DNA of 64,000 bases from Pomphorhynchus laevis (lineage: Eukaryota > Acanthocephala > Palaeacanthocephala > Echinorhynchida > Pomphorhynchidae), in the NCBI GenBank assembly GCA_012934845.2, contig WNNJ02002999.1, forward strand, positions 62,001 through 126,000, read 5' to 3'. This document shows, one piece after another, positions 10,509-23,339 of the stretch. The notes beneath the pieces were generated by a model, which was given only the letters and a program-made list of their open reading frames with translations, ran no database searches and was not told the DNA's origin. Every line of letters begins with the position of its first letter. The first letter of the stretch is position 1. The translations under genes and the position numbers were made by a program.

Positions 10509-10532
10509 ACTATTGACTTATATTTGGGAATG

Positions 10533-10535
<3 letters not shown>

Positions 10536-10591
<56 letters not shown>
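10536..10591. repeat. (TA)n microsatellite
   Basis: About 28 uninterrupted TA dinucleotides, immediately beyond the truncated end of the LINE. Confidence 0.98.
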
Positions 10592-10596
<5 letters not shown>

Positions 10597-10656
10597 TACA
10601 AATTGTGAATTAGATATTACGGTTTAAGACAGTGGCTAGTGCCACTTTTTTATCAG

Positions 10657-11256
10657 TCAGGCTACACTTTGCTTGAAAATTGTGTGAATTTACTCCATTT
10701 CGGTAAAACTAATTTATTAATAAAATCGTTTACTTATAATCTGTTAAATATATTTTTTAAAGGTTTGCTTTCGGATAGTTGGCAAATTCGAGCAACAGCT
10801 TGGGATCGTTTAATGGATGGTGAATGGCTAAATGGTAAAAACCTATTTCACCGGATTTCATTGAACCCTCGTTCACTTTCATACAGCGATATCCGATCAG
10901 CTTCTAAAGCATGCGATAATTACCTTGGTTACAATGGTTTTCTGCTGTCAGAATTTATCAGCAATCCGCAATTAGTGAGCATGTTCAGTCATTCTAAAGC
11001 TGAAAATAATAGCAACCAGAATTCTTATCATTCTGATTATCAGCAATCAAAATCTGATGTGCTTGTCCCGCTTCATAGACAAGGAGACAAATTATCTAGT
11101 AGAAAAAAACCATGTAAATCAAAAATTGATAAGAAACCGAAATCTAAATCCGTTGCCTCGGTCATGTCCGATCGCAATACTAAAAATAAATCAACACACC
11201 TGATGACATTAAGATCCGCTGCGGTACAGACAAATAAAAATATGGGATTACAATGA
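10657..11256 (+). CDS. Unknown host gene, last two exons
   Basis: Exon 10657-10702 (after TTTTTTATCAG, before G|GTAAAACT) and exon 10763-11256 (after TTTTTTAAAG) join in phase 1 across a 60-bp intron. They read SGYTLLENCVNLLHF-GLLSDSWQIRATAWDRLMDG and continue to a stop at 11256. The N-terminal 80 residues look like a folded, Trp/Leu-rich domain (AWDRLMDGEWLNGKNLFHRI, SDIRSASKACDNYLGYNG). The C-terminal 110 residues are polar and basic (KKPCKSKIDKKPKSKS), probably disordered. Earlier exons are not in view; the truncated LINE and a TA repeat lie directly upstream. Consistent phase and codon-like composition support a real gene. I do not recognise the family. Confidence 0.55.
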   Translation, partial: SGYTLLENCVNLLHFGKTNLLIKSFTYNLLNIFFKGLLSDSWQIRATAWDRLMDGEWLNGKNLFHRISLNPRSLSYSDIRSASKACDNYLGYNGFLLSEFISNPQLVSMFSHSKAENNSNQNSYHSDYQQSKSDVLVPLHRQGDKLSSRKKPCKSKIDKKPKSKSVASVMSDRNTKNKSTHLMTLRSAAVQTNKNMGLQ

Positions 11257-11577
11257 ATTCATATAATTGACTGATAATTATTATGATTTTGTTTTCAAAC
11301 AAAGTTGATCCCAAAGGTCATCGCAACTTATTTGACATGTTTTTCAGTTGTTGTCCGATGCAAGAAAATACAAAGTGCCATTTGTTAAGCGATTTTGTTT
11401 GCTAATCTAAATTGATTGACTAATGTTGATATGCTTTAAGAATTTCTGTTGTCGTTTAGGATTTGTGAAAAGAATTTTATATCACTATATCTTGGGCACT
11501 AGTCCCATCTAGTGACCAAGATATAAAAGTCTCATCTAGTGACCAACTTTTATAAAAAAAACTTCTTTTTATGAAAA
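11257..11577. other. 3' flank with inverted duplications
   Basis: Presumed 3' untranslated sequence of the preceding gene. It includes the inverted repeat 11487-11502/11509-11524 (15 of 16 bases) followed by a direct copy of CATCTAGTGACCAA. The inserted Naiad starts near 11578. Confidence 0.5.
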
Positions 11578-13190
11578 AAGCTTCATATGCAAAAAGCTTT
11601 ATTATGATATACTAATGAAAGAGGTTAATTCTAATGATTTAAATGTAAATCCAACATATGAAGGTAGTGAGTTGAGTTTTGAAACAATTATTACAAGTCA
11701 CTATTCTATAATGGATAAGAAAGGGTATAAAGGTTAAATCAGATAATAAAACTATACCTATATTATATTGGAATCCAAAATTACATAAAAATCCAATAAA
11801 ACCTAGCTTCATATGAAGTGCGTTAAAATGTACATTAAAACCACTTTCTGTTTATATGAATAAAATACTTAAAGTAATTAAAGCACACTTTAAAAAATAT
11901 TGTAAAGTAATCGAAATTAATACTGGTATAAAACACTATTTCAGTATTAATTCTACAAAAGAATTTTTAGAACAGACAAAAGGAATAAATTTTCAAAATA
12001 TAAATACATACGATTTTAGTACTCTTTATACAAATCTAGGTTTAGTAGATATTAAAGAAGCGTTAGTAAAATAAATTAATCTTATATTCGGAAAAAGATA
12101 TACATATATATGTTATAATAATTATAACGCCTATCTAACAAAAATTAAACCATCAAGTAAATATAAATATATGGATAAAATTGAATTAATAGAATCCTTA
12201 AATATTTTGATAAATCAAAATTATTTAAAAGTAGGGACATCTATATTTAGACAAGTAAAAGATGTTCCAATGGGTGGTAATAGTAGTCCAATTATAGCTG
12301 ACTTGTTTTTAAGCTTTATAGAATATGAATTTGTTCATAACTGTGTAACAAATAAGTCCAAATTATATAAAGATGTGAAACATATGTTTCGATATATTGA
12401 TGATATATGTGTATTTAACTCTAATAATTTTTATTCAATAAGAAAACAAATTTATCCAGGTAGCCTAATATTTAATAAAATCAATATTAATGATAAAGAA
12501 GTTATATACCTAGATATGAACATTAAATTAACATCAATTAAAACTACTTTTAATTTATATCGTAAAGATGACATATTTAAATTTACAAGAAACATATTTT
12601 TGCATGAGCATTCATGCATACCATATAATATAAAATATAATACATTAAATAATGAAATTTTAAGAATTGCAACAATATGTAATGATATTGGCTTTCTTCA
12701 AAATCATTTAAATAATTTAATAGATACATATTTTAAACTAGGTTACTATAAAAATAACATCAAGCAGAAAATAGTAAAATATATAAATCAACACAATAAT
12801 ATAAAGAATAAATTTAAACTCTTAAGTGGCAAATTTTTATGGATGGATAATAAATAATATACTTTGTATTAGAATAAGATACTAGATAGTTTTATCAGAG
12901 AAAATACATCATTAGCATGTATTTGACTTCGCTGCTATGTTGGGTAGAGGAGTTAGGGGCCGAAACCTGATAGCATAGCAGTTCCTCCTGATGACCTCTG
13001 ATCCTTATATATCGTATGTTATTTATTAGTCAATTCATAAAAATAGATTTTTATTTTTAATTTCAGTTTATAATTCATCTTGATCATTTTACGTTAAAAT
13101 TTATAAATTATAACTTAATATAAATTATATAAAATCTTATAACAATTATTTATTATTAATAAATTTTTAATTATTTAACTTTTTAAATGA
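11578..13190 (+). mobile_element. Naiad (Penelope-like), 5'-truncated
   Basis: Starts within the RT N-terminal domain (CAAAAAGCTTTATTATGATA) and continues through the YWNPKLHKNP block, motif A (YDFSTLYTNL), motif B (DVPMGGNSSP; consensus GVPMGG) and motif C (FRYIDD) to the stop at 12857. The complete 3' module follows at 12858-13030. About three breaks interrupt the frame. Residues KNKF...WMDNK at the end are as in the other copies. Confidence 0.9.
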
Positions 13191-13199
13191 TGTTAAAAA

Positions 13200-15180
13200 T
13201 GATGTTTTTAGGATTTCATCAGTTCTTTTTAAAGTAGTTTGTAAATCAAATTAGAGCTTATTATTATCAGCACAACAAAAGGCATATTATTAGAACGACA
13301 TATTCATTTTTTATTTCGGATCAAATAAAATAATTAATTTATCAATTATTTAATTATTATTGTTTATAAATAATTTATTTAACTTTTGGTAAAGTCAATA
13401 TAAACAAATTTTCTTAAACTGTGGTTTGTGAACCACAGTTTATATCCGCCTGTTTACTTTTAGAATTAATTGATTTAAAAGACATTTACTATGGCAGATC
13501 GTAAACATTTAAAGTTTTTAATCTTGTAAACTTTACAAAGCTACTAGATAAGATAATAATATCTTATTAATAAGAAACAGCATTTGCTATTAATGTTGAG
13601 ATCCTTGGTCGTAAGGTTCGTATACAATCTTTGTACAAAGAATGACAGCGAGTGGATATCCCTCCTGTGATCGATAATATAATCGGATGAAAGGATGCGT
13701 GCTCAACTTTCACTATTCGTTTTTTTATATTTTGCATTTTTGCGGTTTTCGTGGTATTTCAACGGTTCTGATTTTCGAGATAGGGAGTACGACAGAGCCA
13801 AATTGTAAAAACTGATATATTAATGAAGGACAGGTTCGTAGCATTCCCAAAGAGACCGTTGCTAGAAATATGATCTAATTACGATATTATAACTAAATAT
13901 TCAATTTTTTAAATTTTGGATCAATAAAAATATCTTATTTAGAATAAAGATTAATTTTTAATAATAATTATTTGCCGATAATTTATTTAATTTTTGATAA
14001 AGACGATAAATAATGTTAAACGATTTAATCCCTAACTGTTTACCTTTTTATTTAATTGAATAAAAATACATTCGGTAAATCTATTAAAAATTTAGCAAAT
14101 CATTACTCCACTATGTGCTTATGGTAAACTTATATATTTTAAGATCTTGTAATTTTTCAAAGTCTACGAGATATGAAAATAAGATCTTATTAATAAGATT
14201 AGATCCTATTATGATCTTAGAACTAAATATTTTAATTTTTGTATATCAACAAAAATAATTTTTTTTATTATTTAATAATTCTTATTATTTTTTTGAGAAG
14301 AAATTTTTTTATAAGTATAAAAACAATCTAAGTGGATCAAAGTTATTTGTTAAGTATTTAAAGTAAAGTTATCAAAGTTTACTTGATGTAAATTATATAA
14401 AATCTTATAACAATTATTTATTATTTTAAATTGTTTATTATTTAATTATTAATTATTTAATTTTAAATTTTATATTTTATTGACCAGTTATTTATGATTA
14501 TTTATTTTTTAAAATTCATAATTTCAATTAGCTAATCAGATTTATATTTTACACTTATATTTAAGGTGCATGTAGAATAGCTTTTACTGAAATAAACAAA
14601 TCCCAGTAAATTCATTGCCTAATTACTTGCATCCATTCAACATAACCATTCGATTTAACCGCACAAACACTTGGTTTTAAGGAAAATATTTTAATCAATA
14701 AAAACATAATTTCTGGTCGTTTCAATCATTAGGGGCGAAACATTTCAATCAATAAGGGCTGAAATCTTCTAACATAGCAGTTGCTCCTAATTACCTTTAA
14801 TCCTTATTCTGATACAACGTCTATTATTTATTAGACAATAAATAATTTATTTAATTTTAATTTATTTAAATTAAAATTAAAATTTTTACAAGTATAAAAA
14901 ATACATCATAAAAAACAATCTAAGTGGATCAAAGTTATTTGCTAAGTTATTAAATTTATCAAAGTTATTAAAGTAAAGCTATCAAATTAAACTTGATGTT
15001 AATTTATTTGATTAAAATAAGTAAAAATATAATTAATGTTATATTTAAATATAAATATAAATATATTAATATAAAAATAATAAATAAAAACATTATTTGA
15101 GTACATTATTTTAAATTTACAAAATAAATTATTTAAAATTTGCTGAAGTCAAAGCTATCAAAAATTTTAATAAAACAATT
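13200..15180. other. AT-rich region, few landmarks
   Basis: Contains an inverted repeat (AAACTGTGGTT/AACCACAGTTT, 13416-13441), a worn Naiad 3' module on the plus strand at 14735-14850, and a more GC-rich patch at 13590-13850 with no match I recognise. No exon called. Confidence 0.4.
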
Positions 15181-16349
15181 TTAGTTTATTTCACTGTATT
15201 GGCAATTCTGTTCTAGCATGAATGATTTAATTAGTGACTTTAGTTTCTTTACACTAGATTTTATACCGACTAAATGAATGTACCAACCGTCGATTACTTT
15301 AGTTAGTATATGTCGTCGATCGAATATTTTTTTATCTGTGTTAATTTTAGTCCAGTACTGACTCCATGTGTTTGATAAAAATAGCTTACAATTTTTATTT
15401 TGGCAATGAATTGTCTTGCAGGTTATAAGCATTTTTATTTCTGTGTATATTTGATCTGCCAGATCGTCCGATGATGAGCATATTGTCAATTTTGTTTGGT
15501 TTCTTTTCGATAGATATATCGAACCAACGAGTCCACGTTTCATTAACCGCATACGAACCAAGGTAATACTATCTTCATTTGATAGATAGGCGGCAATGTC
15601 CGGAATTAATCTGTGAACTTGTCGAGCACATTGTTTTACAATATTACGAAAGTACTCCTTACATGCAGTTACATCATTTTCATCTCCGATTATTGTTACT
15701 CGACTATTCTTCTTATCGACATCTATAGATAGCGATTTATATGCTTGCTGAGCCAAATTAAGAAAGTTAACCAGCATATCAATATGATGACCTCGTACTT
15801 CCGCTTTCGCTTTAGTAATTGTAGGATAAACAATACTATGTATTGTCTTGTAAAGATCATCAATTGTATTATGATCTGCGGCTATTTCAATTTCATTTAA
15901 TTTAAGCAAGACAGCACCCTCCAAAGTTTTTGTTCCAGCTTTATTTATCTCTTCCATTTGTTGAAGAGGAAGTGGTTCCGTCAATTTTATACTCTGCACC
16001 TTAAGTTCGCTCAGAAATTCTTCAAGTTTGGAATTTAAAATCTTTTGCCACTGACGACGATATTCTCTAGTACTAATTTTCTCTAGATTTACACATCTTA
16101 TGTGCAATTCAGTATCAGTGACCATTAAATCAGCATCATTTTCTGATAGAAATTTACGAAACCTGTCAGAAATATGACTCGGTTTCAACAAGAGTTTTAT
16201 ACGAGAATCGTCATTTGTATTGCGTATGATTGGCTTTGGTGGAAAAGAGTGAGGCAAGAATGGTTCGCTTCCTATAAAATCATAGTATTTTGAGCATGTT
16301 AGTGGATTGCCGTTTATCATGTGACTTTGAGAAAGCACTGGTATGATGC
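15181..16349 (-). CDS. PARP14-like gene, exon 3: KH-like tandem region
   Basis: On the minus strand the exon starts after TTCTAG at 16349 and runs to a stop at 15181, about 390 codons. Joined in phase 1 to exon 2 it reads FEDPE-C-IIPVLSQSHMIN. The sequence is a series of KH-like alpha/beta units (TLEGAVLLKLNEIEIAADHN; YKSLSIDVDKKNSRVTIIGD; TKLTICSSSDDLADQIYTEI), as in the region after the RRMs in PARP14/PARP10-type proteins. These act in ADP-ribosylation and RNA or antiviral responses. No macro or PARP catalytic domain is seen downstream, so the gene may be short, truncated, or continue through an unrecognised donor near the stop. AT-rich repeat debris follows. Confidence 0.65.
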
Positions 16350-16439
16350 CTAGAACCCAAAATAACGATTTAATAATACTTTTATCTAGTGATTTATTGA
16401 TTAATAATTTAATATGATTGTTGATTTATTGATTTTAAT

Positions 16440-17150
16440 AATCCACAGTATTCATTAATTTTAAATAATTAATACTTAATATTTATAATTCATTAATACT
16501 TTATTAAGCAAATTACTAAAATTCAATGTAAATATTTTGGAATGATTTTTAAATTTCTATTTTTTTATTAAAAAAGCTTTATTAATTTGGGTTTATACAA
16601 CTTACTCAGATTCAATGTAATACAAATTAATATACCATTCAATATACCTCTCAGCTATCATTCAAAAAATATAAAAAAAATAAAAAATATTGTAAAATAT
16701 AAATGGTAGCTGAGAGCTACCATTTATATTATATAAAATAAACCGTGTTAAGAGCGACCGTTTTCTTACAAAATTACCCAAATTGAAAAGACAAATGTAC
16801 ATTGAAATTATCAGTTAATTACCAGTTAATATACAATTCAACTAGCTCTTAATAAACTGTGCGGGTTTCTTTAATTAAAATGAACAATTTATTAAATTTA
16901 AAAATATTAAAAACAAATATCAAAAAAGTACATCATCAAAATACGATTGTATGCAAATACAACATCAAGTTGCTATATTAAAATTCAATTGAGGATCAAG
17001 CAAGACCTTATAAAATAATTTAAGATAATATTTATATATTAAATATTAAATATTAATATTAAATATTATATAATATTTAATATTTTTAAGATAATTTAAA
17101 GTGATTTAATTCATTAATGATGTATTTGACTGTATTTTATAAATGACACA
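16440..17150. other. Intron of PARP14-like gene
   Basis: AT-rich. It holds the inverted repeat 16696-16711/16715-16730 (AATATAAATGGTAGCT, 3-nt spacer, exact complement). No other feature seen. Confidence 0.6.
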
Positions 17151-17154
17151 AAAA

Positions 17155-17410
17155 CTCCACCATGGCCGGTCCCAAGCCCTACCGAGAAAGGAGGAGGGTT
17201 ATCGATAGACTACGTGACAAGCCAGTCGTAAAACAATATCGTCACATCAACAGTACGAAATGGTGCCTCAATGAACTTCGCGAATAGGCGACTACAATGA
17301 TGCGACCGCGTTCTTCGCGCAAACGAACATCAACCATCAATAAGGCTCATCGAAAAGCGGACTGTGTAACGACGCTAAACAAACGCTGAACACAAAGAAG
17401 AAGATATAAG
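17155..17410. mobile_element. GC-richer block, possible RTE-type LINE remnant
   Basis: ATGGCCGGTCCCAAGCCCTA followed by AAAGGAGGAGGGTT resembles a stretch common in RTE-class element tails of other animals (GGTCCCAAGCCCGGATAAA then GGAGGAGGGTT). Base composition differs sharply from the surrounding intron. Family assignment is from memory of that motif only. Confidence 0.4.
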
Positions 17411-17729
17411 TGGCAAAAAATAATCGAAATAATATAATTATAATTATATTATAATAATATAATATAATTTTAATCGAAAAATAATCGAAATTTGTATAAA
17501 CATATCGAAAATGTAATCAACCTACTTTGATACTGATATACAACAGTATTTTACTCGCTAAATCCATGAATTTAACCCGGTATGTAAACTAATAAACGAA
17601 TTATTCACACGTGAAAATAGTTTACGGTATATTTGAAAAGATCCAACAAATTATTATACTTTTATTCCAACTTTAAATTAATATTTTTAAAACCTCAATA
17701 GCTCATTAGTAACTAAAATAATTATTTAC

Positions 17730-17969
17730 ATTCAGGATCTTCAAATGTAATCAATGCATAGCTATCCTCATCAAACATTTCCACATCAACCACCAAACTG
17801 CCCATACTTCGTTTACGGTTTGTAAAATAAAGCTCTAAATAGTCTTTACTGACATCTGGACCATATCCTGAAATCATTAGCTTTCGAGGCATTTCAACAA
17901 GTATTACTTCTGTAGGATAACCAAATAACGTCGGCCTTGCCATGTGTGCTTCCTTAATAAAATTTGGAT
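17730..17969 (-). CDS. PARP14-like gene, exon 2: RRM
   Basis: A 240-bp exon bounded by TTTTAG|AT and GAAT|GTAAAT, phase 1 at both ends. It encodes PNFIKEAHMARPTLFGYPTE, then RKLMISGYGPDVSKDYLELY-FTNRKRSMGSLVVDV and YALITFEDPE. This is the RRM form seen in PARP14 and PARP10 (LxVxG, LELYFEN-KRSGGG, ALITFEDP). It binds nucleic acid or protein partners rather than carrying catalysis. The phase agreement with exons 1 and 3 is the strongest evidence that this is one gene. Confidence 0.7.
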
Positions 17970-17970
17970 C

Positions 17971-20257
17971 TAAAAGCAAAAATCGAATATGCGTTCATAT
18001 CTTGTTAAAATTGTTCCAAAACGACCTTTGCGATTAAGTGTTTTATTTAGATACTTTTGGCGATTAAGATAATCGCATTAATAATTAAATAAATAATTTA
18101 ATAAATAATTAATAAATGATTAATCATATATATTATTAATAATTATATATAACATAAATATTATATTTATTACATATTATATATATTAGCAATAATTCAG
18201 CAAGTTTCTATCCATAAACTTTCTGAATTATTAGTGATTACAATTTACTGGAGACCAAATGGTATAAATGTTCAGATATAGGATATGATATTATATATAA
18301 GATATATTATGTATACGATAGATATACTAATTATTATATAATAAAATAATTTTAGAGTTGAAGATGCTTAACAATGTTGATCGCTGCTTAAATATTTAAA
18401 CAAAATATATAAAATAAATGTTAATTTGTTTCACATTATTTGCAAGTTAGACGCATTTATTTCCTGCGAATGGCCGAAGCGTCATAAGCATTGTCGTTGT
18501 GTACGCTAAATGATTATCATACATGTTCAATATATATTTTCCACAATTGCTTAGAATATATAAATGAAGATGAAGATAAAGTGACGATTAACTATTTATC
18601 CGCTCTGTTGTAAATACACATTCGTGCATTTCAAGGATCAACCATTACTGTGTACAGTAACTCAATCAAAATTAAATTGAATAGTTAAAATCAATTGCAA
18701 AAATGCTATAAACTATTGCTATAATTAAAATATACTAATGCTATTCGTCATTGATCTCTATTAATTTAATTTGAATAAGCTGAATTATAATGATTTTATA
18801 TTTTATAACAATAAAAATATTTATAAAGCTTTACGAATAATCAATGATTAAAACTATAATTGACCTTATGAAAGTCAATGTCATAATTTATGAAATGACT
18901 TAATGCATATTTAAGTAATTATAGCAAACATCACTAACATTTAATTATATTGTTATACATGGATTTTGAGCATTGATTTTTTAATTGAACAATCATATCA
19001 GATAATTGTGTCTAAGTATTTTATTTGTAGACTCAGATAACTGAGTGTGCATATTTGATAATATTAAATAGAGATAAATAATAAATAATTATATAAGATT
19101 TTATACAATTTATATTTTTATTACAAATTAAAATTTAAAATTAAAATTTAAAATAAAAGTTAACTTTTATTAATTAATAAATAACAGGCAATGTATAAGA
19201 ATAAGTATTGAAGGTTATTAACACTCTTAACACTTTTTACAAATTAAAAAAGTGATAAGAGTATATTTTCAATTCTTGTTGAAAAATTGTAGAATCAGTA
19301 TTTAAGTAAGAAAAAGTGACGAATTTTCCGAAAAAAACTGCAAATTAGAACTTGTATATTTGAATCATATTACATAATTTACTGCTTTTTAGCATACTAA
19401 TTTTTTATGTTTAAAAATTTAAAATTCAAATAAAATAAAAATAAAAATCAATTTTTATGAATTGACTAATAAATAACATACGATGTATTCTAATAAGGAA
19501 TAAATTCTAATAAGGTCATCAAGAGGAACTGAAAGATTTCGAACCCTATTCCTCGATCCAACATTCTATCGGGGCAAATACAGGCTAATAACGCATTTCC
19601 TCTTATGAAATTCTATTATATAGTGTATTTTATTCTAATACAAAGCATATTTTTATTATGCATATATAAAAATGTTTCGTTAAAAAAGTAGAAAACTATA
19701 ACACGAAAAACGCGTAAATTGTTAAATTTTGTCAATGATATTCACGTACTATGTTCAATTTCAAATAAATAATATAAAAAATATATTTCTATTTTAAAAA
19801 ATAGAAATTCAACAAACTTGCTTGAAAATTAGCAGAAAATAATAGTCTTTCAGCATTAATGACAGAGGCTATATTACCGGGAAAACAAAGTCCACAGATC
19901 AATAATAACTTGTCAGTAGAACAAATCAGATCGGATAACTGATTCTACGTATTTAATACTATATATAAATTAGAAATAAAGATAAATAATAAATAATTAT
20001 AGAAGACTTTACAATTTATAATTATTTCAAGTTGAACTTTTAAATTTAAAATAAAAGTCAATATTTATTAATTGACTAATAAATCACAGGTGATGTATTC
20101 GAATAAGGATTAGAGGTTTTCATATGAGGTATCATTTTATTATATGTGTATTTGCAGTCAATTAATAATTTATTCTACTAAATAAAATTAAATCAAAATG
20201 ATTATATAGTTCTTCAGGGAGCTTGAATGTATATTTACAGGAAATTAACTAAACTTG
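17971..20257. other. Intron swollen by Naiad debris
   Basis: This intron contains worn minus-strand Naiad 3' ends at 19020-19215, 19420-19660 (3' module) and 19930-20110, plus the linked unit at 19800-19935. The rest is AT-rich without recognisable content. Confidence 0.6.
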
Positions 20258-20258
20258 C

Positions 20259-20459
20259 CTAATTCTTCAGTGAGCATGAATAATATTGTATGTTGTAATT
20301 CCAAAGAACGATGCATAGATTCTACTTCAATTTCTCCAGTTATTTTTTCAACGTAGAGAATTATGTGCTCCTCTGAAATAGTGTCTTTGATGTTTCGTAT
20401 TATAAGTTTTCGAAAGTCGTATTGGATATCACGCATGTTCACATTGCCCAGTACAGCAC
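20259..20459 (-). CDS. PARP14-like gene, exon 1 in view: RRM-like
   Basis: A 201-bp exon after TTGCTTCAG encodes GAVLGNVNMRDIQYDFRKLI, then IRNIKDTISEEHIILYVEKI and LFMLTEEL, an RRM-like fold of the PARP14 family type (RKLIIRNI...SEEHIILYVE). The likely donor is TTAG|GCAAGT, a GC-AG intron. It joins exon 2 in phase 1 as LTEEL-D-PNFIKEAH. If the GC donor is rejected, the frame ends a few codons later at 20245. Gene order on the minus strand is RRM (20.4 kb), RRM (17.9 kb), KH-like units (16.3-15.2 kb). Exons further upstream were not identified. Confidence 0.6.
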
Positions 20460-21535
20460 CTGAAGCAAATTTAAAGAGTTTTAGTCGATGTAAAAGTTTA
20501 TTTAAAAGTATGTAGCAAATTGAAGGCAATATATAATTTTTCTTTTAAAACCATATCTCCACGAATCTATTAATTGATTTTGCTTTCAATTGGACTTCAA
20601 TCATTAGCTGGCATGCATAATTAACTAACTAAATGAAGGAACAATTTTTTATTTCCGTCTTTCTATAATCTCCTTATTTCTAAATATTTCCTTATTTCTA
20701 AAAAAGAAATTAATACCGAAATATAGAATTAATGCTTACTCTATTAACTTATCCAACCAGCTCCAAAATGAAACATGTATTTACCTATTTTATTCAAATG
20801 AAAAAAGCTTAAATTGTATAAATATTATTTTAGTTCTGAATATTTATTTTTATTAATAATCTATTTAATAAACAAATTATTTTTTTAATTGATCAATAAA
20901 TTAATATATTATTGGTTTTAGTAAAACAATATAATTAAATATCCGCTTATATCTCAGTTTCATGTTATTAAAATGCAAACGTTAATCAGATCAAAGGCCA
21001 ATCTTTGATCAGAGCCTTTGATCTGATTAACTTTTGTAGTTTTAGTAAAACTTAAAATAAAAAAGTTTTAGACGATATGAAAGTCGGTAAAAACGTTTTA
21101 GTTTTATCTTTTGAACAAAAGTTCAAAAGATTTTATAGACTAGTTAAACTAGTCAATTTTGAAGTCAGTTGCCTTTGCATTTAATTTCGTCACCCAACCT
21201 TTTTGATTTAATCTTGTACAAACTTAACGATTAGATGTGAAAGTATTTAATTAAATTAAAACACAGATAATCATTTAAATACATCCAGTAATCAAATCCC
21301 TATTGTTTAATAGGGATTCAAAAATGCTAAAATTGCTAAAATTTAAATTTTAAATTTAAATTTAAATTCTAAAATTTAAATTTACTTTTTGTAAATATTT
21401 TATGTATTACATATAATATTCAATAATAATTCAGTGATATTTGGTAACTTACAAATAAAAAGAAACAGATTTATCAGATTTTCTTTATTCGGAAATCATA
21501 TTTTGAATTATCATTTGAAACTATTATTCGAAATA
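20460..21535. other. AT-rich with inverted repeats
   Basis: Holds the inverted repeat 20981-20998/21014-21031 (GTTAATCAGATCAAAGGC and complement) and several smaller ones near 21100-21150. No exon found. Confidence 0.5.
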
Positions 21536-21539
21536 ATTC

Positions 21540-22449
21540 AAACTGATTATTTTGAATACTCCACACAACACGAGTGTGACAAATATCTGGATCACTAACA
21601 TCATGTTAATAGATGATCCAGGTGAGTTGTCTGAAATTTAGGCTCGCACAACGTATTTTCTGACATTTTTTAAACGAAAATGAGCTCGGCTTTAAATTAG
21701 TATTGGACTTCAGATACTGACAAAAGGATAAGTCAGGATGAAGTAACTGAGTGTGAGCAGTTAAACGAAAATATGATATGATCGAATACAAGGTGGTCGA
21801 TCATATACGTGCCCGTTATTACTGCTAATGTAGTATCAAGCTATTATATAAGAAAATATAATATATAATTTATATTAGAGAGTATTTTTAAATGTGGAAT
21901 ACATATTAATATGAAACTTTTGTATAAAATAAAGTTTTCGGTGAAACTTAAGTTAGTGGTTAAAAGTTCGTTACTAAAGTATTAATTCAGAAATATTTAC
22001 ATGAATAAATTCAACTTGAAAAATTTCGATGTCAATTACCGTATATTGTTGCGGTGAAATATCTGATGAGAGGATTATCTGGTAGAGCGTTAGAATATAA
22101 ATAGTTTGATTAAATCACTTCGATTAAATAAAATGTACTAAAAATATCAAATTTGGTTAATAATAAATAGAAATGTATATAAGTATAATAAACTTATATA
22201 AAATAGAAAATAAGATATATTACTTGAAATTAAATTTTATTTTAGAAAGTATATTTTAAAATTGCTTGTTTATAAAATACTTGCATGGAGATATTGATTT
22301 CATGCATTCGGGAAATCCTTGTTTAGGAGCAAATTTTCCATGTGAAGATTCTGTAGAAAAAACGTCTGAATATTGGATGATGTTATTTGGAGATGCGGTG
22401 GTCGTGCGATCATGTTGGTTACCATTTGATCTTGCTGATGACGAATTAG
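21540..22449 (+). CDS. Possible small multi-exon host gene
   Basis: Several short open stretches have splice-like edges on the plus strand. One ends GATCCAG|GTGAGT near 21613. One reads QLEKFRCQLPYIVAVKYLMR and ends TCTG|GTAGAG near 22080. One after CCTTGTTTAG (22329-22449) encodes ANFPCEDSVEKTSEYWMMLF-GDAVVVRSCWLPFDLADDEL before G|GTGAAA. The last vaguely recalls the second half of a PWWP domain (YxVxFFGD...W...LxPF). The last two can be joined in phase 1. The evidence is only splice-like motifs and composition. A 55-bp segment after the last donor also occurs at 21938-22000. Confidence 0.25.
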
Positions 22450-22459
22450 GTGAAACTTA

Positions 22460-23335
22460 AGTTAGTGGTTACAAAGTTCATTAGAAAAGTATTAATTCGA
22501 AAAATTTAATTAATTAAAATTTAATTAACTTATATTTGGAATTAATTAATTTATAATTATAATTTTTATAAATTATAATTTTAATTAATTTATATTTTTG
22601 TTGATAATAAAACATATGCGATAGACAAGTTGGCAGAGTAATAATTTTTATTAAAAATAATTGATTGCAATCCATTGTTTAATTTTCGGAATTTTTGATT
22701 TTAATTATTTTTGGAATTATTAAGAAAATAATATTATATTTATAATATTTATTGTAATCTAATTACCATAATTTGTATAAGTTAGGATTTATAAATAATT
22801 ATTAGCCTTATGAACCTTATAAGGTCGTGGTTTCTGATGTCACTGTAACAAAATGTCGTTGTACATTGCATAAGCATTAAAAATATATTTTTATTATATA
22901 TATTTTTATTATATATATTTTTATTATACATATTTTTATTTAATATATTTTTAATATATATTTGTTAATCTGCTATAAATAATTATGTAAATTTTATCAT
23001 TTTATATTTCATATAGTTACTTATACATAATACTATGTATTTCAGCACAATGCAAATACGTATTTCTAATTCAAATACTAGGTATTTGAATTAAAGGTCA
23101 ACGCTAAACATCTCTTTATCTTTTAATTAATCTTTTAATTAATCTTTTAATTAATCTTTTAGATTAGAAATTAATCTTTTAATTAAGATTAAGATTAATT
23201 CATTAGAAATATTAATGTCATACTCAATATAATTATTGCGTATGTCGATAGTATATAGTCGATAGTACAACTAATAATTAATTTATAGTATGACTAATAA
23301 ATAATTTAGATCTATAAAGCAAGATTTTTTAAATT
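22460..23335. other. AT-rich simple sequence
   Basis: Includes TATATTTTTAT repeats (22885-22945) and a CTTTTAATTAAT tandem run (23115-23200) that turns back on itself. No gene seen. Confidence 0.6.
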
Positions 23336-23339
23336 CAAT

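Noticed and set aside
13590-13850. Possible small RNA gene (GGTTCGTATAC near 13616)
   Set aside because: No cloverleaf, acceptor stem or A-box could be found.
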